Assembly: GCA_038321755.1 (NCBI GenBank)
Contig: JBBQFJ010000037.1
Location: 1-24,981 of the forward strand
DNA length: 24,981 nt
Reading direction: 5' to 3'
Origin: JALHSW01 sp038321755
Lineage (GTDB): Bacteria > Actinomycetota > Acidimicrobiia > IMCC26256 > PALSA-555
This document shows, one piece after another, positions 1-6,487 of the stretch; the stretch's first letter is position 1; every line of letters begins with the position of its first letter. Under the pieces are notes generated by a model, which saw nothing but the letters and a program-made list of their open reading frames with translations, was not told the DNA's origin and did not search any database. The translations under genes were made by a program, and so were the position numbers.

Positions 1-1
1 C

Positions 2-595
2 GCGCGGCGTGGGCGTCTGTGGATCGTCGGGCGCCAAGCGGACGTCGGGGAGCATCGCCAGACAGAACACGGCGTCGACGCGGTGACCGGCGGATGCCGT
101 CAGGGTCGTGACGCGCAGGCCGAGGGACGTCAGGCCCTCGGCGAGCCCCACCCGCTCGCCGAGCGTGGCCACCGCGGCTCCGGCGGGGAGGGCGGCGGCC
201 TCGGCGTAGGCGAAGGGAAGATCGACGTGCTCGAGGCGGGCGCGGTGCTCACGCGCGCCGATGATCCCGTCGACGTCGGCGCGGTCCAGCGTGGCGCGGA
301 CGTCGGCGAGCAGCGTCGTGGCATCGCGCAGCTGCTCGGTGAGCTCGGCGGCCAGGCGCTCGAGCCCGAAGGACAGCTCGGCCAGGGACTGGGTGTCGAG
401 GTACGCCTGTCGGGCATGGGGCTCCGCGGCCCCGACCTCGGCCCGGAGCGCGTGGAGGGTGGCCTCGACCTGGTCGAGGCGGACGATTCCCCAACCCACA
501 TCCTCGGCCACGCGGTCCAGGTGGCGGTGGAGCTCGGTCAGTTGCGCGTCGACGGCAGGGCGGGCCCGTCGGCGGTTCGAGCGTCCTCCCACCAT
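2..595 (-). CDS. Coiled-coil protein with possible degenerate methyltransferase-like domain (3' end off window)
   Basis: The reading frame is open from an ATG at 595 to the window edge, so only the first 198 residues are visible. Residues 1-110 are charged and heptad-like, suggesting a coiled coil. Around residues 80-95 is LAELSFGLERLAAEL, closely similar to LSELGFGLTRLAARF in the small gene at 10682-10963. After residue 120 the text changes to an alternating hydrophobic pattern with VATLGERVGLAEGL and LGLRVTTLTA, which recalls a Rossmann-type fold whose glycine-rich SAM loop is degenerate. A GGGGAG ribosome site lies 10 bases before the ATG and sits inside a predicted hairpin. Such proteins often accompany surface glycan genes, but I do not recognise this family and assign no function. 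Confidence 0.7.
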   Translation of the reverse strand, partial: MVGGRSNRRRARPAVDAQLTELHRHLDRVAEDVGWGIVRLDQVEATLHALRAEVGAAEPHARQAYLDTQSLAELSFGLERLAAELTEQLRDATTLLADVRATLDRADVDGIIGAREHRARLEHVDLPFAYAEAAALPAGAAVATLGERVGLAEGLTSLGLRVTTLTASAGHRVDAVFCLAMLPDVRLAPDDPQTPTPR

Positions 596-607
596 GGCCA
601 ACAGTCT

Positions 608-647
608 CCCCGGGGGTGCGGCCGGTCACCAGCCTCAGCCCCCGGGG
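608..647 (-). promoter_or_regulatory. GC-only hairpin covering the ribosome site of the left-edge gene
   Basis: The arms CCCCGGGGG (608-616) and CCCCCGGGG (639-647) are perfect 9-base reverse complements separated by 22 bases. In the minus-strand transcript the second arm includes the GGGGAG that would serve as ribosome binding site for the ATG at 595. Folding would hide that site, so translational control is possible. Each arm is also self-complementary, so other pairings exist. The structure is visible in sequence; its function is inferred. Confidence 0.4.
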
Positions 648-668
648 CGCGGTGACTTGTTGTGCTGA

Positions 669-701
669 ATTCGCCCGGCGTTCACCTGGCGTTCGACGAC
701 G
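669..701 (+). promoter_or_regulatory. Candidate PHO/RegX3 box (three 11-base direct repeats)
   Basis: Three consecutive 11-base units begin ATTCGCC (669), GTTCACC (680) and GTTCGAC (691). The middle one matches exactly the GTTCACC core known for PhoP boxes of Streptomyces and similar to RegX3 sites of mycobacteria, where units repeat every 11 bases. The first two units share 8 of 11 bases. The site lies 74 bases upstream of the minus-strand gene and 283 bases before whiB. A RegX3-like regulator is encoded at 18274-18972. Binding is inferred. Confidence 0.4.
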
Positions 702-969
702 GTGGCCCGATGGCCTCTTCGTGCTCGGCCCGAGCGACGGCATCGAAGCACACGAAGCGCACGAGATCGATCGTCCCCGACGGGACCTCCCGGCAGGTGC
801 GACGGCGCGAGGCGGGGGATCACGGCCGTCTCGTCCCGGAAATCACGAGAAATCTTCCTCCGGAACCCGTCGAAATCGGACAAAGAGGACACCCGAAGCG
901 ATCTCCCCCTTGCGCTGGCGCCCGTTCGCCCGCCAGCATGACACTGATGTAATTCCACTGGTGTCGTTC

Positions 970-977
970 AAAGGAGG
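970..977 (+). promoter_or_regulatory. Strong Shine-Dalgarno site that decides the whiB start
   Basis: AAAGGAGG is one of the most complete ribosome sites in the window. Its distance favours GTG at 984 (spacing 6) over ATG at 978 (spacing 0). Confidence 0.7.
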
Positions 978-983
978 ATGCCG

Positions 984-1280
984 GTGAGTATCCAGACATT
1001 CATGCAGATCGTGCACCAGGTCGAAGGCGACGAGGCCGGACGGTGGCAAGAGCGCGCCAACTGCCTCGGGGTCGATCCCGACCTGTTCTTCCCGGAACGG
1101 GGAGCTTCCACCCGCGAGGCGAAGGGGGTCTGCCGGGGCTGCGAGGTCCGGGTCGACTGCCTGGAGTACGCCCTCGCCCACGGTGAGAAGTTCGGGATCT
1201 GGGGCGGACTCTCGGAGCGGGAACGACGCCGGGTTCGGCGAGAGCGGGCGCTCGAGCGGCGCCGGCTCGCCTCCGCCTAG
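984..1280 (+). CDS. WhiB-family iron-sulfur transcriptional regulator
   Basis: WhiB-like proteins hold a [4Fe-4S] cluster on four cysteines and act with the primary sigma factor in transcription or redox sensing. Here the cysteines are C27, C50, C53 and C59 (CRGC pair, then DCLEYAL), followed by GIWGG at 71-75 and an Arg-rich tail for DNA contact. The length of 98 residues is normal. AAAGGAGG occupies 970-977, directly against an ATG at 978 but six bases before GTG at 984, so GTG 984 is the likely start and the ATG would be too close. The gene converges on ftcD with a 13-base gap. The Wbl subtype cannot be fixed by eye. Confidence 0.93.
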   Translation: MSIQTFMQIVHQVEGDEAGRWQERANCLGVDPDLFFPERGASTREAKGVCRGCEVRVDCLEYALAHGEKFGIWGGLSERERRRVRRERALERRRLASA

Positions 1281-1293
1281 CTCGTCCTTCGCC

Positions 1294-2172
1294 TTAGCTC
1301 GGCACCCCACCGGCCCGCCGTGCACGGGGCGGCGTCGCCAGGCGGGCCTCGATCGTGAGGTCATCGCCCAGCTTCGACCACGCACGGAACGGCTCGCTCC
1401 ACCGGTCGGCTTCGATTGCCGGCACCAGGCCGACGATCTCGACCTGGGTGATCGTCCAATCGTCCCGGCCCGCGAGCCGGCGCACCTCCGTGCAGGCGTC
1501 CTCCACGCCGGTGACCGGGAGGTCGACCAGGTTCATCGACACCTGGACGACGTCCTCGGACTCGAGCAGCAGCCCGAGGGCCCGCACACCCGCGAGCCCG
1601 CCGTCACGCTCCCGCACGTGGTGCGCGATCTCGCGAGCGACGATCACGTCGTTCGTGTCGAGCCAGCAGTTCACTGCCACGAGCGGTGGTCGGGCGCCCA
1701 CTGCCACGGCTCCCAACGTGGGGTGCGGGGCTCGCGGGCCGAGATCGGGGACTCGCTGCACGAACGCCTCGGCCCGGAGCTCCGGGAGCGAGCGGCGCAG
1801 CGGGTCGGCATCGTCGTAGAGGAAGACCGGGAGCTCGAGCTCCACCGACGCCCACTCCGCGAACGCGACTGCCGCCGACGCGGCCACCTCGTGGTCCTCG
1901 TCGAGCGCGCAGAACGGCACCACGTCGAGGACGCCGAAGCGCGGGTGCACGCCCTCGTGGTCGGTGAGATCGAGGCGACTCGCGACATCCCGCGCCAGTG
2001 CGGCGGCCGCGGTCTCCGCATCGCGGAACCCCGGGCCGGCGAGCGTGAACACCGACCGGTGGTGGTCAGGGTCGGTGTGCACGTCGAGGAGTGAGGCACC
2101 ACACGTCGCGGCCAGCGCGTCCACCACGTCGCGACGCTGCCCTTCGGCGACGTTCGGCACGCATTCGAGCAT
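1294..2172 (-). CDS. ftcD: Glutamate formimidoyltransferase (FtcD N-terminal type)
   Basis: This enzyme moves the formimino group from N-formimino-L-glutamate to tetrahydrofolate in histidine breakdown; stand-alone bacterial homologues without the cyclodeaminase domain are about 300 residues. The protein has 292 residues and opens with the family signature MLECVPNVAEG. The catalytic-histidine region is EGVHPRFGVLDVVPF (H76), and PHPTLGAVAVGARPPLVAVN with the following NCWLDTNDVIVAREIA belongs to the C-subdomain. The frame runs further upstream, but ATG 2172 fits the family N-terminus; the upstream part is repeat sequence. No other histidine-degradation gene is visible, so another folate-linked role is possible. 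It is divergent from the oxidoreductase at 2337. Confidence 0.9.
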   Translation of the reverse strand: MLECVPNVAEGQRRDVVDALAATCGASLLDVHTDPDHHRSVFTLAGPGFRDAETAAAALARDVASRLDLTDHEGVHPRFGVLDVVPFCALDEDHEVAASAAVAFAEWASVELELPVFLYDDADPLRRSLPELRAEAFVQRVPDLGPRAPHPTLGAVAVGARPPLVAVNCWLDTNDVIVAREIAHHVRERDGGLAGVRALGLLLESEDVVQVSMNLVDLPVTGVEDACTEVRRLAGRDDWTITQVEIVGLVPAIEADRWSEPFRAWSKLGDDLTIEARLATPPRARRAGGVPS

Positions 2173-2190
2173 CGGTCCAGGGTACGCACC

Positions 2191-2331
2191 CATAAGGCGG
2201 AGCAGCCGAGCGACGGACCGGCACGCTCTGCGGCGGCAGCCCGAGCGAGCGCGACCATAAGGTGGAGCAGCCGAGCGACGGACCGGCACGCTCTCCGGCG
2301 GCAGCCCGAGCGAGCGCGACCATAAGGTGGA
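2191..2331. repeat. 65-bp tandem direct repeat, two copies plus a partial third
   Basis: Copy one is 2191-2255, copy two is 2256-2320 and the first 11 bases of a third copy are 2321-2331. The two full copies differ at only two places (position 8, C/T, and position 40, G/C). Each copy begins CATAAGG(C/T)GGA; the third, partial copy supplies the AAGGTGGA ribosome site for the oxidoreductase ATG at 2337. The repeat fills nearly all of the divergent promoter region between ftcD and that gene. Confidence 0.95.
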
Positions 2332-2336
2332 CACCG

Positions 2337-3347
2337 ATGCGAATCGGCTTGGCGTTGCCGCAGTACGACTACTCGGTCCCCGGCGAGGACCCGCTCACGT
2401 TCGCGACCCTGGCTGCGCATGCCGTCCGGGCTGAGGAGCTCGGGTACGACTCGCTCTGGTTGTCGGACCACCTCTTCCTGGGCATCGGCAAGTACGGCGG
2501 GCGCGAGGAGCCGTACGGTGCGTTCGAGCCGATCTCGACACTGGGCGCGCTCGCAGCCATCGTGGCGAGGCCCCGACTCGGCACGCTCGTCCTCTGTGAG
2601 GCGCTGCGCCCGCCGGCCGTCGCAGCGAAGGCGCTCGCAACCCTCGATCGGATCAGCGGTGGCCGTCTCGACATCGGCCTCGGTGCCGGCTGGTACGAGC
2701 CCGAGTACGCCGCGATCGGGATGGAGATGCCCACGCCCGGCGTCCGCATCCGTCGTCTCCGTGAGCTGACCGAGATCGTGACCGGGCTGCTCGGCGGCGA
2801 GGAGCTCACCTACGAGGGCGAGTTCTTCGAGGCGGCCGGGGCCCGGGTCGATCCGTCGGCGCTGCAGCAGCCGCGCCCGCCGGTGTTCCTCGGCGGCAAG
2901 GGCGACAAGGTCCTCGCGACGGTCGCGGCGCATGCCGACGGGTGGAACACCTGTTGGGCGTGGACGTTCGACGCGTACCGGGAGCGCCTCGCCGTGCTCG
3001 AGCGAGCGTGCGAGGCAGTCGACCGAGACCCCACGACCGTCTGGAAGAGCATCGGGCTCTACGCCCTGGTCGGCGAGGACGAGGCCGACCTCGCGGCCCG
3101 CTTCGCCCGGCTCCAGGAGGTGTCGCCGAAGGGCGTGCTCGACGTGAGCCTCGACGAGTGGCGGGTGGGGCGCCTCGTGGGCACGGCCGAGCAGGTGCGT
3201 GAGCAGGTCAGTGGGTGGGAGGCGCTCGGCGTGGAGACCATCATCGTGGGGGCGGGCGCCGTGCCCTTCCAGGTCGGCTCCCTCGACGATGTCGCGGCCC
3301 TCGCCGAGGTGCTCCGGCGTCGGCCGGGTGAGACTCCGGCGAGATAG
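2337..3347 (+). CDS. LLM-class (luciferase-like) F420-dependent oxidoreductase
   Basis: The 336-residue protein belongs to the bacterial luciferase-like (beta/alpha)8-barrel superfamily, whose actinobacterial members mostly use coenzyme F420. It begins MRIGLALPQYDYS, then shows AEELGYDSLWLSDHLF (33-48), LDRISGGRLDIGLGAGWYEPEY near 105-125 and a C-terminal VGTAEQVREQV segment, all typical of the family. ATG 2337 was chosen because homology begins there and AAGGTGGA lies five bases upstream; codons before it are repeat DNA. Substrate cannot be predicted, and FMN instead of F420 cannot be excluded. tatA follows 35 bases later. Confidence 0.88.
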   Translation: MRIGLALPQYDYSVPGEDPLTFATLAAHAVRAEELGYDSLWLSDHLFLGIGKYGGREEPYGAFEPISTLGALAAIVARPRLGTLVLCEALRPPAVAAKALATLDRISGGRLDIGLGAGWYEPEYAAIGMEMPTPGVRIRRLRELTEIVTGLLGGEELTYEGEFFEAAGARVDPSALQQPRPPVFLGGKGDKVLATVAAHADGWNTCWAWTFDAYRERLAVLERACEAVDRDPTTVWKSIGLYALVGEDEADLAARFARLQEVSPKGVLDVSLDEWRVGRLVGTAEQVREQVSGWEALGVETIIVGAGAVPFQVGSLDDVAALAEVLRRRPGETPAR

Positions 3348-3382
3348 CCTGAGGTTCCGTCGCCGCCGAAAGGATCCCACCC

Positions 3383-3553
3383 ATGTTCGGACTCGGCGCT
3401 CCCGAGCTCATCATCATCCTCGTCATCGTGCTCGTCATCTTTGGTGGCGCCAAGCTGCCCAAGCTCGCGCGCTCCATGGGCCAGGCCCAGAAGGAGTTCA
3501 AGCAGGGCCTCGATGAGGGTGCCAAGGGCGACGACACCAGCGAGAAGGCATAG
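3383..3553 (+). CDS. tatA: Sec-independent translocase subunit TatA
   Basis: A 56-residue protein with the TatA/E plan: a short polar start (MFGLGAPEL), one membrane segment (residues 9-20, LIIILVIVLVIF), the FGGAKLPKLARSMG hinge and a charged amphipathic helix (QAQKEFKQGL), ending in an acidic tail. TatA oligomers help form the channel that exports folded proteins with twin-arginine signals. GAAAGGA lies 8 bases before the ATG. The short tail suits TatA better than TatB. It lies just before an ECF sigma operon; in mycobacteria tatB sits beside sigE, so the placement may be meaningful. Other tat genes are not in the window. Confidence 0.9.
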   Translation: MFGLGAPELIIILVIVLVIFGGAKLPKLARSMGQAQKEFKQGLDEGAKGDDTSEKA

Positions 3554-3592
3554 CGCTCACCGCGTCCGCGTCCCGGGTGACCCACGACCCCG

Positions 3593-3618
3593 GGAACCCG
3601 CCAGCCTGACGCGTCGTT
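3593..3618 (+). promoter_or_regulatory. ECF-type promoter of the sigma operon (GGAACC-N16-CGTT)
   Basis: GGAACC at 3593-3598 and CGTT at 3615-3618 are separated by exactly 16 bases, the pattern of SigE/RpoE-like ECF promoters. Transcription starting about 7-8 bases later would fall on or next to the sigma ATG at 3626, implying a nearly leaderless message and explaining why no ribosome site is seen. The same element precedes htrA and the second whiB. Confidence 0.6.
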
Positions 3619-3625
3619 CTCATCC

Positions 3626-4135
3626 ATGGCCGACGGCATACCCACCTGGGAAGAGGTCGCCCGTGATTACGGGCGCTTCCTCTACACGGTGGCGTATCGC
3701 CTGGCCGGCAATGACGATGACGCACAAGACCTCGTCCAAGAGGCGCTCATCCGGGTCCGCAGGGGCCTCGAGCGCTACGAGCCGGGGTCCTTGGAAGGTT
3801 GGCTGGCCCGGATCGTGACGAACGTGTTCCTGGACGAGATGCGGCGCCGGAAGCGGCGACCGACCTCCGCGCTTCCGGACGATCCTGACCGCGTCGTGCC
3901 GCCTGCTCCTGCCGCCGACCTGGCGAGCCGTGAGCTGCCGGCGCACCTCCAGGAGGCGTTGGCCGCGCTTCCCGAAGACTTCCGCGTCCCCGTCGTGCTC
4001 TGCGACGTCGCCGACCAGTCGTACGAACAGATCGCCGCGACGCTCTCGGTCCCGGTCGGGACCGTGCGGTCTCGCATCCATCGCGGTCGGCGCCTGCTGC
4101 GCACCGCGCTCGAGGGTGAGGAAGGGGCGGCATGA
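3626..4135 (+). CDS. ECF sigma factor (SigE/RpoE-like)
   Basis: A 169-residue extracytoplasmic-function sigma factor with region 2 (about 10-75; YRLAGNDDDAQDLVQEALIR for core binding and -10 recognition) and region 4 (about 105-160; YEQIAATLSVPVGTVRSRIH helix-turn-helix). No sigma region 3 or C-terminal extension is present, as expected. Its stop overlaps the next start (ATGA), so it is translationally coupled to its anti-sigma factor and then the RseB-like gene. A GGAACC-N16-CGTT promoter upstream suggests self-activation. The set sigma, anti-sigma, RseB, Tat and nearby HtrA resembles envelope-stress loci; the name sigE is plausible but unproven. Confidence 0.92.
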   Translation: MADGIPTWEEVARDYGRFLYTVAYRLAGNDDDAQDLVQEALIRVRRGLERYEPGSLEGWLARIVTNVFLDEMRRRKRRPTSALPDDPDRVVPPAPAADLASRELPAHLQEALAALPEDFRVPVVLCDVADQSYEQIAATLSVPVGTVRSRIHRGRRLLRTALEGEEGAA

Positions 4136-4623
4136 GCGATCGTGATCTCATTGCCGGCGGTTCCCCGAACGATCTCGCCGAAGACGTCCTCTCCGCGTAC
4201 CTCGACGACGAGCTCGGTGCCGCTGAGCGCGCCGACGTGGAACGCCGACTCGCCGAGTCGCCAGAGTGGCGAGCGATCCTCGACGAGGTGCGCGCGACTC
4301 GTGAAGCGCTGCGGTCGCTGCCCGAGCTCGACGGTCCGCCCGAGTTCTGGACGCGCATCATGTGGGGTGACGGGCTCCCCGACGGCGTCGTCGATCTTGC
4401 CGCGGAGCGTCGGCGCCGCACCCTGCCGAAGTGGGCGGTCGCGGCCGTGGGCGCCGCGGCGGCTGCCGTGATCATCATCGGTGTCGTCGCGGTGCCGCAG
4501 GAGCAGAAGGTGCGTCCCGCGGTCGCGTCGTTCTCCGATGAGCACGCCGCGCGCTCGTCGGTCGACAACGACGTGATCAGCAGCCTCGCGTCGGTCGGTG
4601 TCCCCACGAGGCTGGGTCGATGA
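4132..4623 (+). CDS. Membrane anti-sigma factor (RseA-like, zinc-free)
   Basis: The 163-residue protein has a cytoplasmic anti-sigma domain (about 14-65, LSAYLDDELGAAERADVERR and the following acidic helices), a single transmembrane helix at 101-121 and an outside tail of about 40 residues. It should hold the sigma factor at the membrane until a signal leads to proteolysis. There is no cysteine at all and no histidine before residue 138, so the HxxxCxxC zinc motif of ZAS anti-sigma factors is absent and a thiol-redox switch is unlikely. Both ends overlap neighbours by 4 bases (ATGA). Confidence 0.85.
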   Translation: MSDRDLIAGGSPNDLAEDVLSAYLDDELGAAERADVERRLAESPEWRAILDEVRATREALRSLPELDGPPEFWTRIMWGDGLPDGVVDLAAERRRRTLPKWAVAAVGAAAAAVIIIGVVAVPQEQKVRPAVASFSDEHAARSSVDNDVISSLASVGVPTRLGR

Positions 4624-5618
4624 CGCGCGCTCGCGGGTCGATGGTCGGCCGACTGGTGATGGCGAGCGTCCTGGCCGGCGCCGTGCTGTTCATCGCCGGT
4701 TCCAGCGCCTCGGCAGGCGATGATCCGGAGACGCTGCTCGAGCGGGCGCGCACCGCATCGGCGGCGGGCAACGTGGCCGGCATCGTCGAGGTGCGATGGA
4801 CCGACGGCGACCAGGTCTTCGTCGAGCACGTCGGCGCACGATCGCGCGGCGATGCGTACGTCGTCGGCCGTGGTGATCACCTCGCCGTCGGGAAGGACGG
4901 CGTCCGCTATGCCACCGACGACGGTGTCGCGACGCGCTGGGGAGCGGAGACGATGGCGCAGGCACCGGATCCCGGCGCGGCCTGGAACCTGGAGATCGGA
5001 CGTCCCGCGACCGTCGCCGGTCGGCGCGCGACGGTCGTGGCTGCAAGTGGCGACGACGGTCGCGTGCGTGCCCGCTTCTACATCGACCCGAAGACGCACC
5101 TGCTGTTGCGCCGCGACGTGCTGGATCGCACGGGTCACCTGACGCGTTCGGTTCGGTTCGTGCGCCTCTCGACGGGACTCGCTCCGGCCGTGCCGCAGGT
5201 GCCGAAGGGTGGCCCGACGAGCGCTTCGACCAAGGACGTGCCCGACGGGTTCACCGCACCGAGCGAGCTCGGCAGCTTCCGGCTGCTCGGTCGCTACCGC
5301 CATCCCGACGGCACGCTCCAACTGTTCTACGGCGACGGCTTGTTCTCGCTGTCGGTGTTCGAGCAGGACGGCCTCGTCGACTGGGGCGCGATGCCCGACG
5401 GTGGTCGCTCGGACCAGGTCGAGGGTCGGCGCGCCCGCACCTACGCCACCGCGGCCGGCTCCGTCGTGGTGTGGGGCGAAGACGGTCTCGCGCTCACGTG
5501 CGTGTCCGACGCACCCGTCGACACTCTCCAGGCGGTGCTGCCCGACGTGGCGAACGACGACCAGGGCGCGCTCGACGAGGTCGTCGACTTCGTGTTCGGA
5601 CCGTTCGGCTGGAAGTAG
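4620..5618 (+). CDS. RseB/MucB-like sigma-factor regulatory protein, secreted
   Basis: The 332-residue protein has a signal peptide (hydrophobic 9-26, ending SSASA near 32) and no lipobox cysteine. Residues 35-190 resemble the MucB/RseB N-terminal lipoprotein-sensor fold: LLERARTASAA, then beta-rich repeats, with YIDPKTHLLLRRDVLDRTG typical of the family. A C-terminal domain follows (about 215-330). In E. coli RseB binds the outside part of RseA and shields it from proteolysis; the same role is inferred here from the sigma/anti-sigma/RseB order and the ATGA overlap. A palindromic hairpin follows the stop. Confidence 0.78.
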   Translation: MTRARGSMVGRLVMASVLAGAVLFIAGSSASAGDDPETLLERARTASAAGNVAGIVEVRWTDGDQVFVEHVGARSRGDAYVVGRGDHLAVGKDGVRYATDDGVATRWGAETMAQAPDPGAAWNLEIGRPATVAGRRATVVAASGDDGRVRARFYIDPKTHLLLRRDVLDRTGHLTRSVRFVRLSTGLAPAVPQVPKGGPTSASTKDVPDGFTAPSELGSFRLLGRYRHPDGTLQLFYGDGLFSLSVFEQDGLVDWGAMPDGGRSDQVEGRRARTYATAAGSVVVWGEDGLALTCVSDAPVDTLQAVLPDVANDDQGALDEVVDFVFGPFGWK

Positions 5619-5624
5619 CGAGGA

Positions 5625-5642
5625 CGCCGGCGGCTGCCGGCG
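5625..5642. terminator. Palindromic hairpin between convergent genes
   Basis: CGCCGGC and GCCGGCG form a perfect 7-base stem around GGCT. It lies 6 bases after the RseB-like stop and 6 bases before the end of the opposing gene, so it could act for both strands. No T-run follows, so intrinsic termination is uncertain. Confidence 0.4.
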
Positions 5643-5648
5643 CAGCCC

Positions 5649-6338
5649 TCAGGCCGCCCGTGTGTCGCGCGTGGAGGGCTGGGTGGGGATCGCCCTCGTG
5701 AACACGAGACGGTCGACCTCCTCACCGCGCAACCAGCCGAGGGTTCGATGGGGCGTCTGTCGCGCGTCGTCGGTGCCGAGCCCGAGCTCGACCATCTTCG
5801 CGAGCTGTGTCGGTGCACCGTCGATCTCGCCACTCCACTGCGCGAAGCCGCCAGCGGCGCAGTGGTCGTCCACGAACTCCGCCAACGCGTGCACCGCGGC
5901 CAGGCGCGGCGTACCGGGGACGACGTGGATCCGGGCGCTCGGGAAACCGTCGCTGATCGTCGGGCTGCGGCGCCACGGGGTGACGTCGTCGAGCGCGCGC
6001 AGGAGGACGAATCGAGCTGTCTCGCCACTCGGTCGCCCGACGAGCAGCGGCGTCACCCGGCGCAGGTAGCGCGCCAGCGCTGCCCGCCTCCACGACGCGT
6101 AGGTGTCCGGGGCGACACAGATGAGGACGTAGCCGTACACCGTGTGCTGCTCGTCGTGGAGCACCCCGACCGTGCTGAGGGTCCGCTCGGTGAGGAACCA
6201 ATCGAGGCAGAGCGCTTGGTACGCGTCGAGGATCTCGGGTGTGGGGCAGGTCGGGTGGACGCGCGCCGGCGCGAGGGAGCGGCGAAACGCGTCGCGTACC
6301 GCGGGGATGTCGAGGGGTCGCACCACGGAGACGCGCAT
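5649..6338 (-). CDS. Hypothetical protein, possibly GNAT-like
   Basis: A 229-residue protein of unknown function. It starts MRVSVVRPLDIPAVRDAF, resembling the first strand and helix of GNAT acetyltransferases, and VYGYVLICVAPDTYASWRR resembles a central GNAT strand-helix, but the acetyl-CoA pyrophosphate loop (Q/RxxGxG/A) is not seen. ATG 6338 was chosen because the text upstream in this frame is Arg-rich shadow sequence; no ribosome site is visible, so translation may be leaderless. It lies alone, convergent with the RseB-like gene. Confidence 0.6.
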   Translation of the reverse strand: MRVSVVRPLDIPAVRDAFRRSLAPARVHPTCPTPEILDAYQALCLDWFLTERTLSTVGVLHDEQHTVYGYVLICVAPDTYASWRRAALARYLRRVTPLLVGRPSGETARFVLLRALDDVTPWRRSPTISDGFPSARIHVVPGTPRLAAVHALAEFVDDHCAAGGFAQWSGEIDGAPTQLAKMVELGLGTDDARQTPHRTLGWLRGEEVDRLVFTRAIPTQPSTRDTRAA

Positions 6339-6487
6339 CAGGAGGGGGAGAGCGGCTCGGTCAGCACGTTCGTGCAGTGTGCAGGATCGCGTCGGCGTTC
6401 GGGCGACGTCGCGACGAACAGTGAGCAAAGGTCGAAGGGCCGAGGTGTCGAGATGGTGACGAGGCGGTGTCGCGTCGTGCTGACGCC

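Larger units (their letters stand above)
596..983. other. 388-base gene-free region between divergent genes
   Basis: No frame here has convincing coding character; the ORFs that cross it are Arg/Ser/Pro-rich and change character at random. It separates the minus-strand gene starting at 595 from whiB at 984, so it should hold promoters for both. Visible elements are the GC hairpin at 608-647, the 11-base repeats at 669-701 and the strong ribosome site at 970-977. A weak sigma-70-like pair (TTCGCC at 925-930, TGTAAT at 948-953, 17-base spacer) could start whiB transcription. Confidence 0.6.

Noticed and set aside
635..958. A 107-codon minus-strand frame in the gene-free region
   Set aside because: No ribosome site, random-looking Arg/Ser content, and it covers likely promoter elements.
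978..980. ATG as start of the first whiB
   Set aside because: The Shine-Dalgarno sequence touches it directly; GTG six bases further has correct spacing.
2944..2968. GGAACA-N15-CGTT resembling the ECF promoter
   Set aside because: Inside the oxidoreductase gene, with a mismatch and a different spacer; no gene start follows.
1671..3380. A 569-codon minus-strand open frame
   Set aside because: It runs antisense to the oxidoreductase and out of frame with ftcD; it is Arg/His-rich shadow sequence of high-GC codons with no family motif.
3747..5321. A 524-codon minus-strand open frame
   Set aside because: It covers the sigma/anti-sigma/RseB genes in antisense and has the low-complexity composition of a shadow frame.
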